12,101 nt of DNA from Pseudomonadota bacterium (GTDB lineage Bacteria; Pseudomonadota; Alphaproteobacteria; Rhizobiales; Methylopilaceae). The translations under genes and the position numbers were made by a program. The DNA is taken from positions 1 to 12,101 of the forward strand of contig JAEZCD010000388.1 of assembly GCA_023430145.1 (NCBI GenBank). The letters run 5' to 3'. Shown piece after piece: positions 1-6,771 of this stretch (its first letter is position 1; every line of letters begins with the position of its first letter). The notes below the pieces were generated by a model, which did not search any database, was not told the origin of the DNA, and was given only the letters and a program-made list of their open reading frames with translations.

Positions 1-1
1 C

Positions 2-595
2 GCCGAGGCGGAGGCCGCACGCGCCGTCGCAGCGCTCGGCACGGCGGCGGCCGACACGCCGGCCACCGCGCCGCCGGCGCCGGAATGCGACGTCTCCGCC
101 TATCGCCTCGCCTGGGTGCGGGCGAGCGTCGTCGAGGCGCGGGCGGAATTCCATGTCTGCCAGTGCGAGGAGGTGACGGCGCGCGAGATCCTCGAGGTGC
201 GCCCGCCGCGCTATCTCGGCTGGCGGAACGAGCGCCGCAACGACCGCTCGCTCGCGGCGCTGCTCGGCCAAGGGCCGCCGCATCTCGACCAGGTCAAGCG
301 CCTGACGCGCGCCGGCATGGGGCCCTGCCAGGGCCGCCGCTGCCGCGAGCAGGTGGCGGCGCTCCTGGCGCTCGGCGCGGCGCAGCCGCTTTCGGCGATC
401 CCGCTCGCGGGATACCGCGCGCCGACGCGACCGATGCCGCTGTCGATGACGGCGCATATGCCCGAGGCGCCCGCGCTGGCGGAGCATTGGGACACCTGGT
501 TCGGCATGCAGGCGCAGTGGCGCCCCTTCTGGGAGGTGCCGGCGCTCTACACCGTCGCGACCAACGACGCGACCGGCCCCGCCGCGAGCGAGTGA
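2..595 (+). CDS. Opine/amino-acid oxidase-like alpha subunit, C-terminal part (BFD-like [2Fe-2S] domain), partial at window start
   Basis: Only the last 197 residues are present; the frame is open from base 2 to the TGA at 593-595. The fragment contains a cysteine set C53-x-C55 ... C109-x4-C114 (numbered from base 2), with the contexts CQCEEV and GPCQGRRC. This is the signature of the BFD-like [2Fe-2S] domain in the large alpha subunits of opine, octopine/nopaline and hydrogen cyanide synthase-type flavin oxidoreductases (OoxA/HcnB relatives). The tail resembles the C-terminal A3 region of such proteins. The FAD/NAD(P) domains expected upstream lie outside the window. In this family the alpha subunit works with an FAD-containing beta subunit to oxidise opines or secondary amino acids to a 2-oxo acid plus amino acid. 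The next gene, 8 bp downstream, is such a beta subunit, which supports the call. The exact substrate cannot be read from the sequence. Confidence 0.85.
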   Translation, partial: AEAEAARAVAALGTAAADTPATAPPAPECDVSAYRLAWVRASVVEARAEFHVCQCEEVTAREILEVRPPRYLGWRNERRNDRSLAALLGQGPPHLDQVKRLTRAGMGPCQGRRCREQVAALLALGAAQPLSAIPLAGYRAPTRPMPLSMTAHMPEAPALAEHWDTWFGMQAQWRPFWEVPALYTVATNDATGPAASE

Positions 596-603
596 GGCGC
601 AGC

Positions 604-1770
604 ATGAGCGAGATCGAGGGAGCTTCGGTCGTCATCGTCGGCGGCGGCGTCACCGGGCTCTCGGCCGGCTGGTGGCTGGCGCGCGAGGGCATCGATGTGC
701 TGGTGCTGGAAAAGGGGCTCGTCGGCTGGGAGGCCTCGGGCCGCAACGGCGGCGGCTGTTCGCACCACCACTCGCCGCTCTTCCTCGAGGAGCAGCGGCT
801 CTGGCCGATGCTGGACGAGCTGCTCGGCTACCCGACCGAGTTCCGGGGCGGACGCATCCGCCTCGCCGCGAACGAGCAGCAGATGGCGCTCTACGGCCGG
901 GCGCTCGTCAATGCCGAGCGGCAGGGCTTCCGGTCCGAGGTGCTCGATCTCAAAGCCGCGAAAGAACTCGTTCCCCTGGCGGGCGACACCATCGTCGGCG
1001 GCTACCACTACCAGTTCGGCGGCCACGCCAATCCGCATCGCACGCTGCAGGGCTATGCCTGGGCGATGCAGGACCATGGCGGCCGCGTGCTGCAGCACAC
1101 CACCGTCACCGGCTTCCGCACCGCGGGCGGCCGCGTCACGGCGGTGGAGACCGATCGCGGGCCGATCGGCTGCGACAGCCTCGTGCTCGCCGCCGGCCCG
1201 CAAACCGGCCGCCTCTCGGCCATGCTCGGCGAGGAAGTGCCGGTGCAGTCGGCCCGCTGCGAGATGATCGTCACCGAGCCGCTGCCACTGATGCCGCTCG
1301 GCGGCGTCGACGGCTGCGGGCTCTACGGGCGCCAGACGCTGCGCGGCAACCTCGCTTATGGCGGCGGCCCGCACGAATGGCTGAGCCTGACCGAGGACGG
1401 CACGCCGGCCAAGCCCAGCTCCCCGTTGACCCTGTTCATGGGCAAGCGGCTCGCCCAGCTCCTGCCCAGGGCGGCGCATGCGCGCATCATCCGCTCCTGG
1501 GCGGGGGTGATCGAGAACACGCCGGACGGCCGGCCGGTGATCGACCGGCTGTCCTCGCAGGCCAATGTCGTGGTGGCGACGCTGTCGAGCGTCGGCTTCG
1601 GCCTCTCGCCGGCGAGCGGTCATGCGATCCGAGACCTCGTGGTCGACGGAGCCTGCAGCTTCGCCGACATTTCCAGCTTCAGGCTCGCGCGCTTCGCCGA
1701 GCTCGAGCCGAACTGGCGCGAGCTGCAGGGCTGGCAGGTGACGGCGGCGACCGAGGTCCTGGCCGCCTGA
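604..1770 (+). CDS. FAD-dependent oxidoreductase, DAO family (opine oxidase/sarcosine oxidase beta-like subunit)
   Basis: 388 residues. The N-terminal Rossmann motif GGGVTG (residues 13-18) follows a hydrophobic strand, and an acidic residue (E36) ends the second strand, the usual FAD ribose contact. It is followed by ASGRNGGG (44-51), typical of DAO-family oxidases such as OoxB, sarcosine oxidase beta and glycine oxidase. The C-terminal segment, RPVIDRL then VGFGLSPASG, matches the second FAD-contacting region of the family. Length is normal (about 370-400 residues). The ATG at 604 lies 8 bp after the stop of the alpha subunit, and GTGAGG overlapping that stop is a usable ribosome-binding site, so the two are very likely co-transcribed and form one enzyme. 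A longer in-frame reading from base 85 is not real because it would overlap the alpha subunit. Substrate is unproven: opine, D-amino acid or N-methyl amino acid are all possible. Confidence 0.9.
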   Translation: MSEIEGASVVIVGGGVTGLSAGWWLAREGIDVLVLEKGLVGWEASGRNGGGCSHHHSPLFLEEQRLWPMLDELLGYPTEFRGGRIRLAANEQQMALYGRALVNAERQGFRSEVLDLKAAKELVPLAGDTIVGGYHYQFGGHANPHRTLQGYAWAMQDHGGRVLQHTTVTGFRTAGGRVTAVETDRGPIGCDSLVLAAGPQTGRLSAMLGEEVPVQSARCEMIVTEPLPLMPLGGVDGCGLYGRQTLRGNLAYGGGPHEWLSLTEDGTPAKPSSPLTLFMGKRLAQLLPRAAHARIIRSWAGVIENTPDGRPVIDRLSSQANVVVATLSSVGFGLSPASGHAIRDLVVDGACSFADISSFRLARFAELEPNWRELQGWQVTAATEVLAA

Positions 1771-1772
1771 AG

Positions 1773-1790
1773 GGAGCGGCGGCCCGCTCC
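1773..1790. terminator. GC-rich hairpin between convergent genes, possible bidirectional terminator
   Basis: GGAGCGG (1773-1779) and CCGCTCC (1784-1790) form a perfect 7-bp stem with a 4-nt loop. It occupies almost the whole 20-bp gap between the oxidase beta subunit and the LysR gene, which end tail to tail. No T-run follows on either strand, so intrinsic termination is plausible but not certain. Confidence 0.45.
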
Positions 1791-2684
1791 TCAATCCCGG
1801 CCGAGCCTCTTCAGCCGCTGCCGCGCCTCGCGTACGAAGGCCGCAATGTTCGGCGAGCCGCGACGGCTCGCCTGACAGACGAGGCTGATCGGCATCGGCG
1901 CCGGCTCCCAGTCGACGAGGAGGCGCCGCAGGCGGCCGTCCGCGACCGCGTCGGCGACCTGGTAGCACAGGGCGCGCGTGATGCCGTTGCCGCGGATCGC
2001 CGAGGCGAGGGCGGCGTCCGCAGCGTTGACCGAGAGCCGCGGCGACACGGTCACGCTCGTCCGGCCGTCCGCACCGAAGCGCCAGTCATTGGTGAAGTCG
2101 ATGCCCTCGAAGCTGACGATGCGGTGCCGCTTGAGCTCGGCGGGCGAGGCCGGCGTGCCCGCCGCGGCGAGGTAGGCGGGCGAGGCGACCAGCACGCGGC
2201 GCGTCGCAGCGACCGGGATCGCGATCAGCGCGCTGTCGGCCAGCGCCCCGATCCGCACGGCAAGGTCGAACCCCTCCTCGACGAGATGCGTCACCCGGTC
2301 CACGAAGGTGAGGTGGATCTCGAGCTCGGGATGCAGCGCCAGCAAGACCTCGGCGATCGGCAGCACGTGCAGACGGCCGAACAGCACCGGGGCGGTGACC
2401 GACAGAATGCCGCGCGGGGCCGCATTCTCCCCGCGAACCAGCCGCTCGGCCTGCTCGACCTCGGCGAGAATGCGCCGGCAGCGCTCGGCGAAGAGCGCGC
2501 CCTGCTCGGTCAGCCGCACCGAGCGCGTGGTGCGGCTCAGCAGAGCCGTGCCGAGCTCGACCTCGAGCCGGGCGACCGCGCGCGATGCCGCAGCCGCCGA
2601 GACGCGAAGCGCGCGTGCCGCATCCGCGAAGCTCTCGCGGTCTGCCACGCCGAGAAAGATTCGCATGGCGTCGAGCCGGTCCAT
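1791..2684 (-). CDS. LysR family transcriptional regulator (CrgA/DmlR-like subgroup)
   Basis: 297 residues, the standard LysR length. The opening MDRLDAMRIF and the winged helix-turn-helix at about residues 19-41 (SFADAARALRVS, then SRAVARLE) followed by LLSRTTRSVRLTEQG are diagnostic of LysR proteins of the CrgA/DmlR-like group. The remainder is the two-lobed effector domain, starting around residue 90 (GILSVTAPVLFGR). The gene diverges from the AhpD-like/PPOX pair with a 116-bp intergenic region holding inverted repeats, the classical arrangement for a LysR protein that controls its divergent neighbour and itself. The effector is unknown. No strong Shine-Dalgarno sequence precedes the ATG at 2684, but the family N-terminus supports this start. 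Confidence 0.93.
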   Translation of the reverse strand: MDRLDAMRIFLGVADRESFADAARALRVSAAAASRAVARLEVELGTALLSRTTRSVRLTEQGALFAERCRRILAEVEQAERLVRGENAAPRGILSVTAPVLFGRLHVLPIAEVLLALHPELEIHLTFVDRVTHLVEEGFDLAVRIGALADSALIAIPVAATRRVLVASPAYLAAAGTPASPAELKRHRIVSFEGIDFTNDWRFGADGRTSVTVSPRLSVNAADAALASAIRGNGITRALCYQVADAVADGRLRRLLVDWEPAPMPISLVCQASRRGSPNIAAFVREARQRLKRLGRD

Positions 2685-2694
2685 GATCGTTTCA

Positions 2695-2747
2695 TCTGCC
2701 GCAAGAATGAAGTGCTAAACTAGCCGATTATCACCGGCTGCGGCAGA
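2695..2747. promoter_or_regulatory. Nested inverted repeats in the LysR/AhpD-like divergent intergenic region, candidate operator
   Basis: TCTGCCGCA (2695-2703) and TGCGGCAGA (2739-2747) are perfect 9-bp inverted arms separated by 35 bp. Inside lies AGCCG (2722-2726)/CGGCT (2735-2739) around an AT-rich 8-bp centre. LysR regulators usually bind dyads in the intergenic region shared with a divergent target, so this is the natural candidate site. I could not place convincing -35/-10 boxes here. Confidence 0.4.
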
Positions 2748-2800
2748 GGGCATGTGAAGGTGGCGTCGGCGGTGGCCGCCGTTCGCAGAGGAGATCGACC

Positions 2801-3346
2801 ATGTCCCGCATCGCCGTCCCCGACCGGAAGACCGCTCCTGCCGCCTCGCAGCCGCTGCTCGATGCGGTCGAGAAGCAGCTCGGCAGCGTCCCCAACCTGT
2901 TCCGCCTCGTCGGCTCGAGCCCGGCGGCGCTCGAGGGGCTGCTGGCTCTGAACGGCGCGCTCGGCAAGGCGCTCGACGCCCGCACGCGCGAGCGGATCGC
3001 GCTCGCGGTCGCCGAGATCAACGGCTGCGACTACTGCCTGTCGGCGCACACCTATGTCGGGCAGCATCACCTCAAGCTCGACGCGGCCGAGATCGCCCTC
3101 AACCGGCGCGGCCGTTCCGGGGATGCCCGCGCCGATGCCGCCGTCGCCTTCGCGGCCGCCGTCACCGCCCGCCGCGGCCGCGTCGACGACGCGGACATCG
3201 CCGCCGTCAGGCGCGCCGGCTACACGGACGCGCAGATCGTCGAGATCGTCGCGCTCGTGGCCGCCAACGTCTTCACCAACTTCGTCAACAATGTCGCCGA
3301 GACCGAGATCGACTTCCCGGTCGTCACCGCCGCCGAGGCGGCGTGA
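2801..3346 (+). CDS. AhpD-like carboxymuconolactone decarboxylase family protein (peroxidase-related)
   Basis: 181 residues. The core motif EINGCDYCLSAH holds E72, the redox pair C76-x2-C79 and H83, the catalytic layout of AhpD-type alkylhydroperoxidases within the carboxymuconolactone decarboxylase fold. The leading PNLFRLVGSSP segment (31-41) is typical of the 'uncharacterised peroxidase-related' group. AhpD proteins act in the cytoplasm on peroxides or act as thiol reductants; many CMD proteins of this subgroup have no proven substrate. The ATG at 2801 is preceded by AGAGGAG with a suitable gap. The gene diverges from a LysR regulator and its stop overlaps a possible GTG start of the PPOX-fold gene, so the two form a short, probably LysR-controlled operon. 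Confidence 0.9.
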   Translation: MSRIAVPDRKTAPAASQPLLDAVEKQLGSVPNLFRLVGSSPAALEGLLALNGALGKALDARTRERIALAVAEINGCDYCLSAHTYVGQHHLKLDAAEIALNRRGRSGDARADAAVAFAAAVTARRGRVDDADIAAVRRAGYTDAQIVEIVALVAANVFTNFVNNVAETEIDFPVVTAAEAA

Positions 3347-3366
3347 ACGGTACGGAGCCAGGGCTG

Positions 3367-3999
3367 ATGGGTCACCGCTTCCTCGAGATCGCGACGACGC
3401 CCGACGTCGAGGCCGCCCAGGCCGCGCGCGGCAGCCGCACCGCCTATGCGCGGATGCAGCAGGGACCGGCCACCCACGACCGGCTCGGCAAGAGCGAGGC
3501 GGCGTTCATCGCCGCCCGCGACAGCTTCTACATGGCAACCGTGTCGGCGACCGGCTGGCCCTATATCCAGCACCGCGGCGGGCCGGCCGGCTTCCTGAAG
3601 GTGCTCGACGAGCGGACGCTCGGCTTCGCCGACTTCCGCGGCAACCGGCAATACATCTCGCTCGGCAACGCCGCCGGCAATGATCGGGTCGCCCTGTTCC
3701 TGATGGACTATCCGAACCGGCGGCGGCTGAAGCTGCTCGGGCGCCTCGCGGCGATCGACCCCGAGCGCTCTCCCGCGCTGCTCGAGAAGCTCGCCGTGCC
3801 GGGCTATCCGGCGCGCGTCGAGGGCGGCTTCACCATCGCGGTGGAGGCGTTCGACTGGAACTGCCCGCAGCACATCACCCCGCGCTTCACCCCGGCGCAG
3901 CTGACGCCGATGCTCGACCGCATCGCCGCGCTCGAGGAGGAGAACCGCGCGCTGCGCGAGCGGCTCGCCGGGGCCGACGCCTCACGCGACGGCGCCTAG
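3367..3999 (+). CDS. Pyridoxamine 5'-phosphate oxidase (PPOX-fold) family flavoprotein
   Basis: 210 residues from ATG 3367. SFYMATVSATGWPYIQHRGG, GFADFRGNRQYISLGN and RVALFLMDYPNRRRLKLLG are the conserved blocks of the split-barrel, FMN-binding PPOX-like family that often lies next to peroxidase-related or oxidoreductase genes. I infer FMN or another flavin/deazaflavin cofactor; the substrate is unknown and this is not the vitamin B6 enzyme PdxH. The C-terminal ALEEENRALRERL is a short predicted coiled coil. Start choice: GGAG at 3354-3357 lies 9 nt before ATG 3367. A GTG at 3343, overlapping the TGA of the previous gene, would add eight residues and is the alternative. The 3' end overlaps the convergent AraC gene by 18 bp (3982-3999). 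Confidence 0.88.
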   Translation: MGHRFLEIATTPDVEAAQAARGSRTAYARMQQGPATHDRLGKSEAAFIAARDSFYMATVSATGWPYIQHRGGPAGFLKVLDERTLGFADFRGNRQYISLGNAAGNDRVALFLMDYPNRRRLKLLGRLAAIDPERSPALLEKLAVPGYPARVEGGFTIAVEAFDWNCPQHITPRFTPAQLTPMLDRIAALEEENRALRERLAGADASRDGA

Positions 4000-4953
4000 C
4001 CGTTCGTCGCCGCTTTCGGTGCGGCCGGGCATATCGGGGGCGCGCCGCATCGCGCTCCGGTAGCGGTTCGGCGCGCTTCCGGTGACGCGCTTGAAGGCCG
4101 TGCTGAAGGCGCTTTCCGAGGCATAGCCGACCGCGGCAGCGACGAGCGACAGCGGCCGGTCGGTCTCGCGCAGCGCCTTGGCGGCGAGCCGCATCCGCCA
4201 CTCCGTCAGCCAGGCGAGCGGTGCCGTGCCGGCGACGGCCTTGAAATGCAGCGCGAACGCGGTCCGCGACATGGCGGCGGCCCGCGCCAGCTCCGAAAGG
4301 CGCCAATCGCGGCCGGGCTCGGCATGCATCAGCCGCAGCGCCGGCGCGATCCGCGCATCGCCGAACGCCCGCAGCCAGCCCGGAGCCAGATCGGCCGATT
4401 GCGCGAGATGGAAACGCAGCACATGCAGGAAGATGAGCTGGGCGAGGCTCGCGCAGGCGAAACCGGCGCCCGGCCCGGTTGCCTCGTTCTCGGCGACGAG
4501 CTGCCCGATCAGCCATTGCAGGCGCGGCGCCTCGGCGCTCGCGGCGCGCACATGGATCAGGGGCGGCAGGCTCTCCACGAACAGCGGCCCGGCCGCCGAG
4601 TCGATGTCGACATGCCCGCCGAGGAAGAAGAAGTCCTCGCCGCCGCCGAGCCGCACCGTGCCCGATGCGGCCCCGCCGAACACGGCGAGCGCGTCGAGCG
4701 GCGCGAGGCTCCGGTCGGTCGCGACGACGAACGGCCTGCGCGCCGCGAGCAGCAGGACGTCGCCCGTGCCGAGCCGGATCGGCGCCTCGCCGGCCGGCGT
4801 CAGCCAGCAGGCGCCGCGGGCGATCGCGAAGAATTTCAGCTTGTCGGGCGCCGGGAAGGCGATCGCCCACTCGCCGCCGGCCGAGAAGCCGCCGGCGCAG
4901 GCGGCGCGCGCATCGATGTGGGCGAGGAGAGCGGAGAAGGGATCGTCGGCCAT
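3982..4953 (-). CDS. AraC family transcriptional regulator with N-terminal cupin domain
   Basis: 323 residues. The N-terminal half has the AraC-binding cupin pattern of the 'cupin_6' type: a DPFSALLAHID start, then GGEWAIAFPAP, LKFFAIARGACWL and RLGTGDVLLLA. The C-terminal half carries two helix-turn-helix motifs: SELARAAAMSRTAFALHFKAV around residues 220-240 and GYASESAFSTAFKRVTGSAPNRYR around 276-299, the AraC signature. The start at 4953 matches the family N-terminus; an ATG at 4992 in the same frame is less likely. The gene is divergent from the short-chain dehydrogenase with a 96-bp gap, a common pairing in which the regulator controls the dehydrogenase. The effector is unknown. Its 3' end overlaps the PPOX-fold gene by 18 bp. 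Confidence 0.93.
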   Translation of the reverse strand: MADDPFSALLAHIDARAACAGGFSAGGEWAIAFPAPDKLKFFAIARGACWLTPAGEAPIRLGTGDVLLLAARRPFVVATDRSLAPLDALAVFGGAASGTVRLGGGEDFFFLGGHVDIDSAAGPLFVESLPPLIHVRAASAEAPRLQWLIGQLVAENEATGPGAGFACASLAQLIFLHVLRFHLAQSADLAPGWLRAFGDARIAPALRLMHAEPGRDWRLSELARAAAMSRTAFALHFKAVAGTAPLAWLTEWRMRLAAKALRETDRPLSLVAAAVGYASESAFSTAFKRVTGSAPNRYRSAMRRAPDMPGRTESGDERLGAVA

Positions 4954-4995
4954 TCCTGAACGATGACGAACAAGATCGGGATTTTCAACCATTCT

Positions 4996-5009
4996 GCGTC
5001 CGCGGACGC
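4996..5009. promoter_or_regulatory. Perfect 14-bp palindrome in the AraC/SDR divergent intergenic region
   Basis: GCGTCCGCGGACGC reads identically on both strands and lies near the middle of the 96 bp between the AraC start (4953) and the TTG start of the dehydrogenase (5050). Position and symmetry suggest a regulator-binding site. AraC proteins more often use direct repeats, and short GC palindromes occur by chance in such DNA, so confidence is modest. Confidence 0.35.
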
Positions 5010-5049
5010 GTCGCCATCTCCGTGCGGTAACGACCTGGAGACCAGACAC

Positions 5050-6051
5050 TTGCCCACTCCGCAGACTCCCATTCATTCGGGCTTCGGCCCTGCCTCCACC
5101 GCCGCCGAGGTGATCGACGGCATCGATCTCTCCGGCAAGACGGCGATCGTCACCGGTGGCTATTCCGGCCTCGGCCGCGAGACTGTCCGTGTCTTCCGTG
5201 CCGCCGGCGCGCACGTGATCGTCCCGGCCCGCGACATTCCCCGCGCGACGACCGAGCTCGCGGGCATCGCCGACATCGAGGTGTGGCCCATGGATCTGCT
5301 GGATCCGGCCTCGATCGACGCCTTCGCCGAGCGCTTCCTGGCGACCGGGCAGCCGCTCGACATCCTCGTCGACAATGCCGGCATCATGGCCCTGCCGGAG
5401 CTGACGCGGGACGTCAGCGGCCACGAGCTGCAGTTCGCCACCAACCATCTCGGCCATTTCCGGCTCGCGGCGCGGCTATGGCCGGCCCTCGTGGCCGCCA
5501 ACGGCGCCCGCGTGATCTCGGTCTCCTCGATGGGGCACCGCTTCTCGCCCGTGATCTTCGACGATATCGACTACGAGCGCCGGCCCTACGATCCCTGGTC
5601 CGCCTACGGCCAGTCGAAGACCGCCAACGTGCTGTTCGCGGTGGCGCTCGACGACCGCGGCGCGGCGAGCGGCATACGCGCCTTCGCCGTCCACCCCGGC
5701 GGCATCCTCGACACCAACCTCGCCCGCCACTTGCCGGCCGATGCCTTCAAGGCGCTCGACATCTTCGATGCCGAGGGAAAGCCGATCCTCGATCCCGCGC
5801 GGGGCCTCAAGACTGTGGAACAGGGCGCGGCGACGCAGGTCTGGTGCGCGACGAGCCCGCGGCTCGCCGGCATGGGCGGCGTCTATTGCGAGAACTGCGA
5901 GGTCTCGCCGCTGCGGACGGGAGACGCGCATTTCGACGTCGGGCGGTCGCTCGGCGAGACCGGCGTGTGGCCCTACGCCGTCGACCGCGCCGCCGCCGAG
6001 CAGCTGTGGGCCATCAGCGAGACGATGACGGGGGTGAGGTTCGAGGGGTAG
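5050..6051 (+). CDS. Short-chain dehydrogenase/reductase (SDR)
   Basis: 333 residues from TTG 5050. The Rossmann motif TGGYSGLG (35-42), the stabilising DNAGIM (108-113), N132, the catalytic Ser in SVSSMG (157-162) and Y186-x3-K190 are all present, so the enzyme should be active. R61 after the second strand favours NADP(H), an inference. The protein belongs to the retinol-dehydrogenase/oxidoreductase-like SDRs that open TPQTPI-SGFG and continue STAAEVI-GIDLSGK. Start choice: the family N-terminus begins at the TTG, and CTGGAG (5035-5040) lies 9 nt upstream. An ATG at 4963 in frame would add 29 low-similarity residues and almost abut the divergent AraC start, leaving no promoter space. Cytoplasmic; the carbonyl/alcohol substrate is unknown. 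Probably controlled by the divergent AraC protein. Confidence 0.92.
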   Translation: MPTPQTPIHSGFGPASTAAEVIDGIDLSGKTAIVTGGYSGLGRETVRVFRAAGAHVIVPARDIPRATTELAGIADIEVWPMDLLDPASIDAFAERFLATGQPLDILVDNAGIMALPELTRDVSGHELQFATNHLGHFRLAARLWPALVAANGARVISVSSMGHRFSPVIFDDIDYERRPYDPWSAYGQSKTANVLFAVALDDRGAASGIRAFAVHPGGILDTNLARHLPADAFKALDIFDAEGKPILDPARGLKTVEQGAATQVWCATSPRLAGMGGVYCENCEVSPLRTGDAHFDVGRSLGETGVWPYAVDRAAAEQLWAISETMTGVRFEG

Positions 6052-6225
6052 CTCCCGCGGAGGTAGGCGCGCCGTGGTCCTCAGACGCTCGTGCGAGACC
6101 GACCTCCTGTTCCGGCACGGGAGCATGCCTTCCCGCGCCGGATCGGCCGGCAACACCACCACGGACGCGAATGCGGCGGGCGAGGCCCGTGCCACACCAC
6201 GGCCGCCAAATCTGGCCGCGCCTCC
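6052..6225. other. Non-coding spacer between SDR and marR promoter
   Basis: No frame here shows protein-like composition with a plausible start. A short CTCC-CGC-GGAG stem just after the SDR stop is too weak to call a terminator. The functional part of the gap is the AT-rich promoter at its right end. Confidence 0.5.
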
Positions 6226-6254
6226 TTGACGGATTATATTGATATCAATATATT
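6226..6254 (+). promoter_or_regulatory. Sigma-70-like promoter of marR, overlapped by an 18-bp palindromic operator
   Basis: TTGACG (6226-6231), a 17-bp spacer and TATATT (6249-6254) form a near-consensus promoter, five of six bases matching in each box. The perfect palindrome TATATTGATATCAATATA (6235-6252) covers most of the spacer and four bases of the -10 box. MarR dimers bind such dyads, so autorepression by blocking RNA polymerase is the natural reading. The predicted transcription start, 7 nt after the -10 box, falls on the A of the marR ATG at 6261, and no Shine-Dalgarno sequence precedes it. The mRNA is therefore probably leaderless. Confidence 0.8.
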
Positions 6255-6260
6255 TGCCAT

Positions 6261-6689
6261 ATGAACAAGACCGAAGCCCGTCGCATCGGAGCGACCTGTC
6301 TCGCCCTGCACGTCAGGCGGGCCGCCCGGCAGCTCGGGCGCCATTATGACGACGCGCTGCGGCCGGTAGGGCTGAGCAACGGGCAGTTCTCGCTGCTGAC
6401 CATGCTGGCCGCCAAGGACGGATGGCAGATGCAGGCGCTCGCCGACTTCCTGGGCCTCGACCAGAGCTCTCTGACCGCCGCACTCAAGCCTCTGCTCCGC
6501 CGCGGCCTCGCCAGCGTCGCGACCGGCGCGAAGGATCGACGCACCCGCCACCTGAAGCTCACCGAGCCCGGCCGCGCGGCACTCGCCGAGGCCGAGCCTC
6601 TCTGGCGCGCGGCCCAAGCCAGGGCGGAAGCGCTGCTCGGTCAGCGCTCGGCGGACGAGATTCGACGCGACCTGCGCGCCCTTTCCTGA
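6261..6689 (+). CDS. MarR family transcriptional regulator
   Basis: 142 residues, the usual MarR length. The central winged helix-turn-helix runs from about residue 40 to 104: QFSLLTMLA, then LADFLGLDQSSLTAALKPLLRRGL, and the wing AKDRRTRHLKLTEPG. The wing's DRR-R---LT pattern is the family signature. A single cysteine, C13, sits in the N-terminal dimerisation helix. OhrR-type MarR proteins use an N-terminal cysteine to sense peroxides, but C13 alone does not establish redox sensing. Transcription is probably autorepressed through the palindrome in its promoter. A second copy of the palindrome core precedes the membrane-protein gene 82 bp downstream, the likely regulated target. Ligand unknown. 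Confidence 0.93.
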   Translation: MNKTEARRIGATCLALHVRRAARQLGRHYDDALRPVGLSNGQFSLLTMLAAKDGWQMQALADFLGLDQSSLTAALKPLLRRGLASVATGAKDRRTRHLKLTEPGRAALAEAEPLWRAAQARAEALLGQRSADEIRRDLRALS

Positions 6690-6739
6690 AGGGGCTCCCG
6701 GTTGCCATGCCCAGCCACCGAACCAGCTCGGCGCGATGC

Positions 6740-6751
6740 ATTGATATCAAT
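6740..6751. promoter_or_regulatory. Second MarR-type operator, ATTGATATCAAT, upstream of the membrane-protein gene
   Basis: The perfect 12-bp palindrome ATTGATATCAAT is identical to the core of the palindrome in the marR promoter (6238-6249 region) and stands out as AT-rich in GC-rich DNA. It lies 20 bp before the start codon of the downstream gene, just upstream of its AAGGAGG ribosome-binding site (6760-6766). I could not identify a good -35/-10 pair around it, so it may act on a weak promoter or on read-through from marR. Confidence 0.7.
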
Positions 6752-6771
6752 CAATCTCGAAGGAGGCGATC

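Noticed and set aside
547..1968. A 473-codon minus-strand frame
   Set aside because: Antisense shadow of the oxidase beta subunit with no family features.
672..2723. A 683-codon open frame on the plus strand
   Set aside because: It runs over the real oxidase gene and antisense to LysR. Its translation is Arg/Ala/Pro-rich without motifs, as expected for an alternative frame in GC-rich DNA.
3343..3366. GTG start of the PPOX-fold gene overlapping the previous stop
   Set aside because: Possible, but ATG 3367 has a well-spaced GGAG and begins the conserved segment. It is kept only as an alternative.
4963..5049. N-terminal extension of the SDR from ATG 4963
   Set aside because: No ribosome-binding site, unlike the family N-terminus, and it would occupy the divergent promoter region next to the AraC start.
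6052..6225. Possible small gene between SDR and marR
   Set aside because: No frame combines a start, a ribosome-binding site and protein-like composition.
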